A DNA stretch of 64,000 nucleotides, from the NCBI RefSeq assembly GCF_963676685.1, contig NC_092349.1, positions 79,868,604 through 79,932,603 of the forward strand, written 5' to 3'. Positions 25,931 through 38,400 of this stretch are shown here, piece by piece. Source of the stretch: Mytilus edulis. Its lineage: Eukaryota > Mollusca > Bivalvia > Mytilida > Mytilidae. The notes under the pieces are model-generated. The model saw only the letters and a list, made by a program, of their open reading frames with translations. It did not search any database and had not been told where the DNA came from. Position 1 is the first letter of the stretch; every line of letters begins with the position of its first letter. Made by a program: the position numbers and the translations under genes.

Positions 25931-26192
25931 AAAACATGCTTTCATATACAGCCAGCATTCAACATATTTAATATTCTGGAACAAAATAATCAAACTAGAA
26001 CATGTTGATTTCTATATCCGTTACATTTTCTGTCGTATCATTTTGCTCGTAACAGAAAACAAAATAAACATATAATCTGTCTATCATGTCTATGTATATT
26101 TATTATTTGTAGACTAAATACCCCACAGTACGTTTACTAAATGAATTGTAGACTTTATCGTTCATAGATAAGAGTCTGGGTCATTACGTGAT

Positions 26193-26216
26193 ATAATACA
26201 TGTGCACATGTATTAT
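26193..26216. promoter_or_regulatory. Perfect 24-bp palindrome just upstream of the dehydrogenase start codon
   Basis: Two 12-base half sites (ATAATACATGTG and its exact complement) meet with no spacer, 54 bp before the ATG at 26271. The centre contains overlapping CANNTG E-box-like sequences. It could be a dimeric transcription-factor site in the promoter or 5' UTR. Functional status is inference. CACATGTG-type repeats also occur elsewhere in the window, so it may be a transposon relic. Confidence 0.35.
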
Positions 26217-26270
26217 CATACCATCCTAATTTAATGAACTTCTGTCCTACATACTGGACGATAGACAAAC

Positions 26271-26433
26271 ATGGAGGGTTTCGAAATTGTAATTCCAAAG
26301 GATAATGTTCACAATTTTATCGTAAGCTCATTGGAAGCTGTTGGATTAACCCCAGCACGTGGATCATTGGTTGCAGATATACTAGTATCGGCAGATTACA
26401 GAGGAATCTATAGTCATGGGGTCATATTACTTG
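26271..26433 (+). CDS. Dehydrogenase exon 1 (aa 1-54)
   Basis: MEGFEIVIPK to YSHGVILL. It is in frame with ATG at 26271 and has donor CTTG|GTAGCT, phase 1. It contains the helical N-terminal part and the RGIYSHG motif. Confidence 0.88.
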
Positions 26434-29400
26434 GTAGCTAATATCTTATTTCAATAATGAGGGGTTAAATTTTACGGAGTTAACTACCAAACAATGTGAA
26501 GTCATTATTGTTTTGTTTGTATTTTGTTCTATTTTGCAATGTATTAACGAATCAATTGAACACATATACGTGTTTAAATTTTGATCGTGATATTTATAAA
26601 ATACTTTTGTTGAAAAAAGTTATTATCTTTTTTAGAATAGTCTCGGTCTACTTTTCGTTCTTTAATATCTAGTCCATATATAATGCTAATTTAGGCAGAA
26701 ACAATCTAGTTGTTAATTCTGTGGCATTTGGTCTTTTGTTAAGAGTTTTCTCATGTGGGAATTATACCACCGCTTTTTTTAAATACATTGTCAACAATTA
26801 GAAATAAACGCATTGTTGAAGGTCGTACGGTTGTCTATAATTGCTTACATCCATTTCATTTGAACTATAGTTAATACAGTTGTTTCATTGCCAACCATAC
26901 CACATCTTTACTTATTAAAATGTACTTGTTAGTAGGACTAAACGTTAGGGGCTAAATCTTCATGTTTGTATTGTCTTCCAACCTGATTTTTAGATGTAAG
27001 ATATAATAAAGAGCAGTAATACTATAAAATCTCGAAATCATTTTTTTTATCTATACATTTTGGTACCAAAATGTATATTCTGGCCTTGATTCACATTTAT
27101 TGAATTAATGCATCAGTTTATGAATTGTCGGTATGTGTGATGTTGAGTGGAAACTGTAAGACATACTAATTTTGAATGTAGCTTCTTTTAGATAAATATA
27201 TGGACGAAATCAGATCAGGTGTTGTATCAGTAGAAGACAAAGAACCAACAGTTATTAAAGAATCAATAGGAACGGCACTTGTAGACGGAAATAGTTTAAT
27301 TGGTAAGTTATTTAAGATTGTGTTGACTGTAATGAATCAATTATTGCAAGGAAATTACATGTTATCGTCATTGGTCACATTCTTTATTTCGTCCTCGGGT
27401 TACACATTTGTCTTAGAATGCGTGCTTAGACCTTTGGTTTTCCTGCTTGAATGCTTTTGCACTATTAAATTTTGGGGCCCTTCATAGCTTGCTTGTAAGC
27501 CAATGATCCATGTTGAAGACCGTACTTTGAACTATAATGGTTTACTATTACAAATTATGAATTTGAAAGAGAGTTGTCTCATTGGCACTCATACCACATC
27601 TTCTTATAGAATAGAAGAATAGAATAAGAATAGTTTTATTTGTCAATCAAGATGCCTATGGTATGAAGAGCAGAATAATCAATACAAATTATGATATATA
27701 TGTAGGACTCTATAGTGCAATGGTACTCTAAAGTGCGATGGTCATACTAAAGTGCGATGGTCTACGCTAAAGTACGATGGTGTATCACGCTAAAGTGCGA
27801 TGACTGTTTGTTCGCTAAAGTACGGTGGTGTATCACGCTAATAAAAGTGTGATGGACCAAAAGGATAATGTAAAGAACACGGATGTAATAAATAGTATTT
27901 TTGCAAAAGCTAGTATGATAAGGTTTTATAACATATGTGATAGGCTTTATAATTACCATTAGGCTTAAAAGTGATTGTTTCTAAATGAAGAAGAACGACT
28001 ACGTAATAATTGCTAAAATGGTAAGTTAGGTGTGACAAAAATCTTTATATCCTATATATATGATTTTTAGCTCACCTGGCCTAAAAGGCTGCAAATGAAA
28101 ACAGGATAAAGGATACTTATACGTATACTTTTGTATCTGTATAGTAAGATAGTCGACTGCAGGACACAAGTCCTTCTTCCAGCACCCGAAAAAAAAACAC
28201 ATTTGCCTCAGCCGACAAAGCACGGTCATGTTTAAATTGAGTAAGTCATGGACATTTCGTTTAAAGTTGTTAATCGAATATTCTATATTTATCTTTCAGG
28301 ATGTTCATTTTTTGTTTGTATAAACGACTGTTTACGTCATAATCCATGGTACGTTTATTACGTCTTTTCTTTCGCAAAACCATCGCACTTTAGCGTGTAA
28401 AGGCATCGCACTTTAGCGTAGACCATCGCACTTTAGCGTGACCATCGTACTTTAGCGTCCCCATCGCACTTTAGAGTCCTACATATATATGTATATATAT
28501 GATAAACATAGATTTTGTTGATTGCTGTAATGAAAACAAAACCCAGAAAAACACATTTGTTATGGTTTATAAAGGAATTAAGTCATATACAGTGTCCATA
28601 AGTCTGCATTTTATTTATTTTAGTGGCAGCCCTTTTTATTAAAAAGATTGTTTAATTTGTGAAATGTCCGGTGAAAAGTATTTCATAAATATCCAGGCCG
28701 AGAACACAGATCTATATAACCTGCCAACTGAGTTCAGCAAAAAAGGTCGACTGTGATAGAGAGCTGTAAAGTTGACTGATATTGAAAATTTATTAGATAA
28801 GTGCCGAAAGTTTTCCCTGCTCAAAACACGTAGACGGAACCATCCTGCAAAACAGTGTATCAAGGTTTCTTTTAGTTGCCTTTAGAAACAAAGGCGGATT
28901 TAAAAAGGGACAAGGGTGCGCCCCCCCCCCCCCCTTTCTTCCCATTTATGAGAAAAATATGGTTGATTATATATAGTAGGAAATCACTAAAGTATAATTG
29001 GAGTGGCCCCTCTCTTAGACAGTGAGTGTCCCCCCTCCCTTTGAAAATTTCTGTATCCGCCACTGGCATATCAATTTCCTCGCAAGAAGTCCCTAATCCG
29101 ATCAAAATTTTCCTCATTTTCCCCATCCAGTCAAATGACGGCCCTTACGACTGGGGTGATGGCCTATCAATTAATCAGGAGTACTAGATGGACTTAAGAT
29201 AATTGTTTACACTCAGTCATGCCAATACTTATGGAATACCTAAAATATCGACCAGATGAGGAAAAGAAATTGAATGAGAAAAATACTAGGCAAGTGATGC
29301 CAATAGGGACAAACTGTCAATCAACCATTTTATCTGTGTATATAGGTCATTAATTATTATAAATCATAACGAAGTTGCAGTGGTTGGTGCACTTTCGTAG

Positions 29401-32400
29401 AGCTTTAAAAACATGTACATTCAAAGTGATCAGTCTTAAAAAATTAGTCATAAAACAGAAACGATATTACAGGCAAAGCCCTAAAACCTACTTAAAACCA
29501 TGAAACAAAAATAACACTGATGGTGATCACGGATACTATGAACGTGCGTTTGGTTTCTGATGCTTTAGTGGCATCTATAGTTTTATTCATATTAATATTA
29601 TGCTTTTTGTGAATAGTTGTCTTCTTGGCAATCATACTTAATCGTCTTACTTCGAATATACAAAACATACAGAGAATATGAATGTTTTACTACGCAGAAA
29701 ATAACACCCAATAAGTGGGAAAGGACATTTATTGTTAAAATGAACTGAATCGCAACTTTGTCAAAAGGCATCGATGTATTGGTGATCAAATAACATAGAT
29801 GCATATCGTATAATCAAATATAAAAGTATCGTAGTGACCAAATGTATGATATCAAACGAAGGATTGATTCATGACAAAACAATTAGCGAAAACAAATTTA
29901 ACTGGCAGCAATAAACAAACCAATGAATTATAGACTATTAGTTGATACTTTTATCCAAACAAATGTACCTTGCTTCCTTAATTCTTCCTACATTGTGCGA
30001 AAATATTTTTTGAATGTAAAATAGCATACGAGCCTAGTACAAATTGATTTTAAATCCTAGAAATAATCGATCGAAGTCTAGTACACCAATTTCACGTATA
30101 ATTACTGGTTTCATAAAAGTTCAATGCTTCTCTGAAGGTACTTTTTCCATCAAAAATATTTTCAGGTGCGTATGTTGCCCGGTACTGTATGGATATTGCA
30201 ATCAAAAAAGCAAAAGAAGCTGGAATTGGATTTGTCACGTGTAGAGGTGAGAATATTGTTTCAGCTTATCATGGCATTTAATTAACAGTTAATTTACAAA
30301 AAAAGATACATCGCTTCGATAATGTTTAATGTCAACACATACATGTTGACTAAAAGATTGCTGACACACAGGATAAAAAAGGCCACTAGCAGTAGACTGC
30401 CAAGTCCTATACATTTGAGTCAAATGCACTTTTAGTTGATTAATGCGATACTGGTTTTCAGTTCACTTGTTGCAAACTTCGTGTTGATATTTTTCTTCTA
30501 CTGTATATTTGCGCTTATTTTTTATGTTGTATAACTTGCTATATGCTTCTTAATTTTTGCGAACAACAACGTAGACATAAAAGAAACATATAAAATTACA
30601 TTTAAACGTGTTATTCGGTCGCAACTGATAGGCGTTAACGCTGCTTTTTCTTTTATTGATGTAATCATTATTTTTTTTTATGATTTTAGGAGCAAATCAC
30701 TTCGGTATGGCAGGATGGTACAGTATGTATGCGATGGAACAAGGATTTGTGGTAAATTATATTTTCAATATTTAATTGATGTGCATGTGTTGGTAAAAAC
30801 AAAAACAGTTTCCATTTTAGTCTCGATAAAAGCCAAACATTTATCCTTTCCCTTATTTAATATAAAACAATTGCTGTACAGTGTACATGTATGTACTCCT
30901 TAATATGATTTTTTTTTTTCGAATGATTTTTTTTCTCTGTTTAAAAATACTATTTTGCATTATAAATACATGATTAGAAAGTATCAAATTGGTATTTCCC
31001 GTGTTGTTTTTAAGGTCTGTTTCTCTATCAATTCAGCTGTTTCCTTTTATATGCAGTTACAGACAATAATGTCATTTTTGTCATTATTCATTATCATCAA
31101 TTTATATTTAAGATTATTTATTTTATTTCGTACTCAATTACAGGGAGTAGCTTTATGTAATACCAATCCTCGAATGGTTCCCACTAGAGGGACAAGGGTA
31201 AGTACAGGAATGGTTCCCACTAGAGGGACAAGGGTAAGTCCAGGAATGCTTCCACTAGAAGGACAAGGGTAAGTACGGGAATGGTTCCACTAGAGGGACA
31301 AGGGTAAGTACAGGAATGGTTCCCACTAGAGGGACAAGGGTAAGTACAGGAATGGTTCCCACTAGAGGGACAAAGGTAAGTCAAGGAATTAATGGTTCCA
31401 CTAGAGGGACAAGGGTAAGTACGGGAATGGTTCCCACTAGAGGGACAAGGGTAAGTCCAGGAATGGTTCCACTAGAGGGACAAGGGTAAGTACAGGAATG
31501 GTTCCCACTAGAGGGACAAACGTAAGTACAGGAATGGTTCCCATTAGAGGGACAAGGGTAAGTACAGGAATGGTTCGAACTAGAGGGACAAGGGTAAGTA
31601 CAGGAATGGTCCCAACTAGAGGGACAAGGGTAAGTCCAGGAATGGTTCCACTAGAGGGACAAGGGTAAGTACAGGAATGGTTCCCACTAGAGGGACAAGG
31701 GTAAGTACGGGAATGGTTTCCACTAGAGGGACAAATGTAAGTACTGGAATGGTTCCCACTAGAGGGACAAGGGTAAGTACAGGAATGGTTCCCCCTAAAG
31801 GGACAAGGGTAAGTACAGGAATGGTTCCCACTAGAGGGACAAGGGTAAGTACAGGAATGATTCCCACTAAAGGGACAATGGTAAGTACAGGAATGGTTCC
31901 ACCTAGAGGGACAAGGGTAAGTACAGGAATGATTCCCATTAGAGGGACAAGGATAAGTACAGAAATGGTTCCACTAGAGGGACAAGGGTAAGTACAGGAT
32001 AGGTTCCCACTAGAGGGACAAGGGTAAGTACAGGAATGTTTCCCACTAGAGGGACAAGGGTAAGTACATGAATGGTTCCCACTAGAGGGACAAATGTAAG
32101 TACAGGAATGGTTCCCACTAGAGGGACAAGGGTAAGTACAGGAATGGTTCCCACTAGAGGGACATGGGTAAGTACAGGAATGGTTCCCACTAGAGGGACC
32201 AGGGTAAGTACAGGAATGGTTCCCACTAGAGGGACAAGGGTAAGTACAGGAATGGTTCCCATTAGAGGGACAAGGGTAAGTACGGGAATGGTTCCCACTA
32301 GAGGGACAAGGGTAATTACAGGAATGGTTCCCCCTAAAGGGACAAGGGTAAGTACAGGAATGGTTCTCCCAAAAGGGCCAAGTGTAAGTACAGGAATGGT

Positions 32401-35400
32401 TCCCATTAAAGAGACAAGGGTAAGTACAGGAATGGTTCCCACTAGAGGGCCAACGTAAGTACAGGAATGGTTTTCACTAGAGGGACAAGGGTAAGTACAG
32501 GAATGGTTCCCACTAAAGGGACAAGGGTAAGTACAGAAATGATTTCCACTAGAGGGACAAGGGTAAGTACAAGAATGGTTCCCACTAGAGGGACAAGGGT
32601 AAGTACAGGAATGGTTCCCCCTAAAGGGACAAGGGTAAGTACAGGAATGGTTCCCACTAAAGGGACAAGGGTAAGTACAGGAATGGTTCCCACAAGAGAG
32701 AGAAGTGTAAGTACAGAAATGGTTCCCACTAGAGGGACAAACGTAAGTACAGGAATGGTTCCCACTAGAGAGAAAAGGGTAAGTACAGGAATGGTTCCCA
32801 CTAAAGGGACAAGGGTAAGTACAGGAATGGTTCCCACTAGAGGGACAAGGGTAAGTCCAGGAATGGTTCCACTAGAGGGACAAGGGTAAGTACAGGAATG
32901 TTTTCCACTAGAGGGACAAATGTAAGTACAGGAATGGTTCCCACTAGAGGGACAATGGTAAGTACAGGAATGGTTCCCCCTAAAGGGACAAGGGTAAGTA
33001 CAGGAATGGTTCTCCCTAAAGGGCCAAGTGTAAGTACAGGAATGGTTCCCACTAGAGGGACAAGGGTAAGTACAGGAATGATTTCCGCTAAAGGGACAAG
33101 GGTAAGTACAGGAATGGTTCCTACAAGAGAGAGAAGTGTAAGTACAGGAAGCATGGTTCCGACTAGAGGGACAAGGGTAGGTACAGGAATGGTTCCCACT
33201 AGAGGGACAAAGGTAAGTACAGGAATGGTTCCCACTAGAGGGACAAGGGTAAGTACAGGAATGGTTCCCACTAGAGAGACAAGGGTAGGTACATGAATGG
33301 TTCCCACTAGAGGGACAAGGGTAAGTGCAGGAATGGTTCCCACTAAAGGGACAAGGGTAAATACAGGAATGGTTCCCACTAGAGGGACAAATGTAAGTTC
33401 AGGAATGGTTCCCACTAGAGGGACAAGGGTAAGTACAGGAATGATTCCCACTAGAGGGACAAAGGTAAGTACAGGAATGGTTCCCACTAGAGGAATTAGG
33501 GCAAGTTCAGAAATGGTTCCAATGTAATAAACACGGGAAGTATTGTCGATATAAATAGACAAGTAGAATATATGGTTCCCACTAGAGGGACAAGGGTAAG
33601 TACAGGAATGGTTCCCACTAGAGGGACATGGGTAAGTACAGGAATGGTTCCCACTAGAGGGGCCAGGGTAAGTACAGGAATGGTTCCCGTAAGTACAGGA
33701 ATGGTTCCCACTAGAGAGAAAAGGGTAAGTACAGGAATGGTTCCCACTAAAGGGACAAGGGTAAGTACAGGAATGGTTCCCACTAGAGGGACAAGGGTAA
33801 GTCCAGGAATGGTTCCACTAGAGGGACAAGGGTAAGTACAGGAATGTTTTCCACTAGAGGGACAAATGTAAGTACAGGAATGGTTCCCACTAGAGGGACA
33901 ATGGTAAGTACAGGAATGGTTCCCCCTAAAGGGACAAGGGTAAGTACAGGAATGGTTCTCCCTAAAGGGCCAAGTGTAAGTACAGGAATGGTTCCCACTA
34001 GAGGGACAAGGGTAAGTACAGGAATGATTTCCGCTAAAGGGACAAGGGTAAGTACAGGAATGGTTCCACTAGAGGGACAAGGGTAAGTACAGGAATGGTT
34101 CCCACTAGAGGGACAAGGGTAAGTAAAGGAATGTTTCCCACTAGAAGGACAAGGGTAAATACAGGAATGGTTCCCACTAGAGGGACACATGTAAGTATAG
34201 GAATGGTTCCCACTAGAGGGACAAGGGTAAGTACAGGAATGGTTCCCATTAGAGGGACAAGGGTAAGTACAGGAATGATACCCACTAGAGGGACAAGGGT
34301 AAGTACAGGAATGATTCCCATTTGAGGGACAAGGGTAAGTACAGGAATGGTTCCCACTAGAGGGACAAACCTAAGTACAGGAATGGTTCCCACTAGAGGG
34401 ACAAGGGAAATTACAGGAATGGTTCCCACTAGAGAAACAAGGGTAAGTACAGGAATGGTTCCCATTAGAGGGACAAGGGTAAGTACAGGAATGGTTCCCA
34501 TTAGAGGGACAAGGGTAAGTACAGGAATGGTTTCCACTAGAGGGACAAGGGTAAGTACAGGAATGGTTCCCACTAAAGGGACAAGGGTAAGTACAGGAAT
34601 GATTTCCACTAGAGGGACAAGGGTAAGTACAGGAATGGTTCCCACTAGAGAGACAAGGGTAAGTACATGAATGGTTCCCACTAGAGTGACAAGGGTAAGT
34701 ACAGGAATGGTTCTCACTAGAGGGACAAGGGTAAGTACAGGAATGGTTCCCACAAGAGAGAGAAGTGTTAGTACAGGAATGGTTCCCACTAGAGAGACAA
34801 GGGTAAGTACATGAATGGTTCCCACTAGAGTGACAAGGGTAAGTACATGAATGGTTCTCACTAAAGGGACAAGGGTAAGTACAGGAATGGTTCCCACAAG
34901 AGAGAGAAGTGTTAGTACAGGAATGGTTCCCACTAGAGGGACAAACGTAAGTACAGGAATGGTTCCCACTAGAGAGACAAGGGTAAGTACAGGAATGGTT
35001 CCCACTAAAGGGACAAGGGTAAGTACAGGAATGATTCCCACCTGGTGGACAAGGGTAAGTACAGGAATGGTTCCCACTAGAGGGACAAGGGTAAGTACAG
35101 GAATGGTTCTCACTAGAGGGACAAGGGTAAGTACAGGAATGGTTCCTACAAGAGAGACAAGGGTAGGTACATGAATGGTTCCCACTAGAGGGACAAGGGT
35201 AAGTGCAGGAATGGTTCCCACTAAAGGGACAAGGGTAAATACAGGAATGGTTCCCACTAGAGGGACAAATGTAAGTTCAGGAATGGTTCCCACTAGAGGG
35301 ACAAGGGTAAGTACAGGAATGATTCCCACTAGAGGGACAAAGGTAAGTACAGGAATGGTTCCCACTAGAGGAATTAGGGCAAGTTCAGAAATGGTTCCAA

Positions 35401-38400
35401 TGTAATAAACACGGGAAGTATTGTCGATATAAATAGACAAGTAGAATATATGGTACTATAATTCTGGCTTTTATTATACATTGAAACGCTTGTATAGACT
35501 TGGGCGAGACAAATATTTAAAATATACAAGGAACAATTTACAAATTTACTGATCGACAGTTAAAGTAGATTAAGTCGACTAAATCAAATTATTGTATTCC
35601 ATTTAAACACCAGAATAATGGTTAAATGGTTAAAGTTAACAAGAAAATAGTTCGGCAAGTTATCAGCTGACAACTAGACAGTACACAGATAGTACACAGA
35701 TACTGGTCAAGCAGGATATCGCCCAGGATTTCTCAAGCTTAAGTTATTAGTTATGATAAGAGCTCGAGTTATCTGTATATCCTTCTTCTGTCAAAATATT
35801 CAACTGGTTCCTCCGAATATATAATCAATCTTCACAACTCTATAGATGTTCCAAAAAAGAGCAATACTTGTATGTAGGAATAGTGAAGACGTTCCCCCAA
35901 TAGTTCCGAATAAAGCAGCAATTGTAAATATGGATAATGATAACAATCCTCGAATAGTTCCGAAAAGAGATACAATGACAAGCACACATGACCTAAACAA
36001 TCGTTTAATGGTTCCGAATAGAGCATCAAAGATAAGTTCTTATAGCCTAGACAACATCTAAATGGTTCTAACTTCAAGAAGAATAGTATGTAAACAAAAA
36101 ACGTCTGAAAATCTGTTAGTATTTAAGACTAGGGGGGATACTAGCGTTGTAAGTACAAACAGTTTGGACAATCCGAAAATGCTTCCTATTAGATGAACTG
36201 CAGTATACATGTGTTTGTTGTTTATTAAACATTTGATGCCAAAAAATCATTTATATAAAGGTTAAAGATTAGAATGCTTACAGGATTTTATGGCCATAAT
36301 TATCTTTTCTACAAATTAGTCATTATATAATGTACTTAATTCTTCAAAGTCAAAGTAACATTCGTTTGTTATTGTTATTTTTTTTTTTTTTTTTTTTATC
36401 ATTTTTGAAAATCAGAAAGAATATCATTGAGTTTTATTCAAATGGTTTTTTTCACTGAAGTCCACTTTAGGTACAAATCCAATCAGTATTGCAGCTCCTG
36501 GAAATCATGGTGACAGTTTTATCCTAGATATGGCTACTACAGTGGTGGCTGCTGGAAAGGTTAGAATGTTTGTCTTATTCGTGATAACATACGACTATCC
36601 TTAAGAAGTGTTTAAGTCAGTTCAGAATGCATGTAACAGTAGGTTACCGAAGTCCAAATCTGACTCATCAATCGAGTTCAGAAGACAAACTAAGGTAACT
36701 AACACGACTAAGAGAAATACTATTTAGGGAGCTACCATTTGATTTTTATTGGGGGGCTAGGATGAAAAATTTTGTCCTGCATTTTTTTTTAGTTGTAATC
36801 TCTGTCCTGCCTTTTTATTTTTCACTCTATTCGGTCCTGCCTTTTTTTTATTAGTTTATCCTGACTTTTTTTACCTAAATTGTCATCCTGCCTTTTTTTT
36901 TTTGCAAAGTGTCTCATCCTGCCTTTTTTTTTTACTCAAAACTCCTGTCCTGCCTATTTTTTTCAAATTTCATCCTAGCCCCCCATAAAAATCAAATGGT
37001 AGCTCCCTTACTAGTATTCAATAATACTTTTACAAATTTGTGTATTCCATTCATCCTTACACAAATCTGACGACCTTTTCATAGCATTAATTAACCTTAT
37101 TAAAAAGTGTATAATCCGGGAAAACAAAAACAAGCCTTGATTACGACAGAAACTATCACCGTCAGTGAACCACAACCTGCATCTAAAAAACAAAGAGTAC
37201 TTAACGAAATAACAAACAAACACACTAAATTCAAGTCTGGATGATAATCCAGCTTAAATGGGTAAGTGCATTAGATTTATTTTTAATTATTCAGTTTAAA
37301 TAGTTAAAATCAATTTTTAAAAATCATTTACATCGTCGTCTTTCAAAACGGTAAACAAAAATGGCCGGTATTTCAGCATAGCAACGTAACTTGGGGTTAT
37401 CGGTAGTGCGCATAAATTTTGCATCTTCCAATTTCCGGAGTCCGCTAAAACAGATTCTTCCCGAATACAGTCTTTTTAATATTACCTGATTATACTGGGA
37501 AAAAAATGTAAAAGATCAGATTTATTCTCTTCTAAGCATAACTTAATATGCGTGATTAGGTCCATAGTATCTATAAGAATTGCATATATATCAGTAAGGA
37601 ATTTATTCAAAATATGTATAATATGCTTGAAAGAAATGATGCCCGTTCATGAAGTCGTCTTTATCTCTAACAATTTCATGTAGTAAAACATAACGTGTTC
37701 GTATTATTTCATAGATTACGCGAACGATTTGATTATAAAAACATGGAAAACAATTGTTCTCTCTTTTTGATTCAGTTGAAGATCATGGCTTTAAAGCATA
37801 GTATTCTTCCAGAAAATATGATTGTTGATGTGAATGGGCATGTGAGTATCCATACAAATGATTATATTATATGTATCACCATTATATTTAAAAACATTCC
37901 AAAGATTATATTATCGATTTCTGTAAACATCTTGAATTGTAAAACGCACTAGATAGTAAGCAATTGCCCAAGTTTTACTGTAATGCTGATCCAATATTTC
38001 ATTACATTCCTGTTTTATCATCTTTAAATCGAAAAACCTTAACTGAAGGGTTTAACCGAGATAGAGCTTCATATTTTTTCATTCTCCACTATTAAGCAAA
38101 TGATGTAAATTTTTATATTCAAGATGGCCGCCGAGAAAAAAATCAAAAACATGTTGGCTATAACTCTCTGAAATGATAACGTACACCCTTAAGAAGGTCT
38201 TTGCCAAATCCTATGCGTGTATCACCATTTGCATGATTTTGTCAACTTTCATTTAAGCCGCCCAACCATCAGCTACGTAAATCCGTGAATGATACGAGAA
38301 TGTTGGTGATAATAAGGAAAAGAATGATGTTTGGCTTGCCTGCTTGGCAATGGATTCTAAACTATTTCTAGACAGAAAATTACAGATTCACGTCTAGAGT

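Larger units (their letters stand above)
23270..26190. other. Intergenic region between the IgSF (+) and dehydrogenase genes
   Basis: This holds the IgSF poly(A) candidates, one 136-bp inverted repeat and one dispersed repeat. Otherwise it is AT-rich sequence without a recognisable gene. Confidence 0.5.

Noticed and set aside
31616-33562. Further long frames on both strands in the 36-bp array
   Set aside because: Same arithmetic by-product as above; only the first one or two units can be exonic.
31174-35401. CRISPR-like array
   Set aside because: Units follow one another directly with no unique spacers, inside a eukaryotic intron.
31174-35401. Recursive (stepwise) splicing sites
   Set aside because: Units have GTAAGT but no preceding polypyrimidine tract plus CAG, so they cannot serve as acceptors.
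34034-35440. 468-codon minus-strand frame of repeated GTIPVLTLVPLV
   Set aside because: It is the complement of the 36-bp array. The unit length is a multiple of three, so frames stay open by arithmetic; there is no start context, splice structure or known domain.
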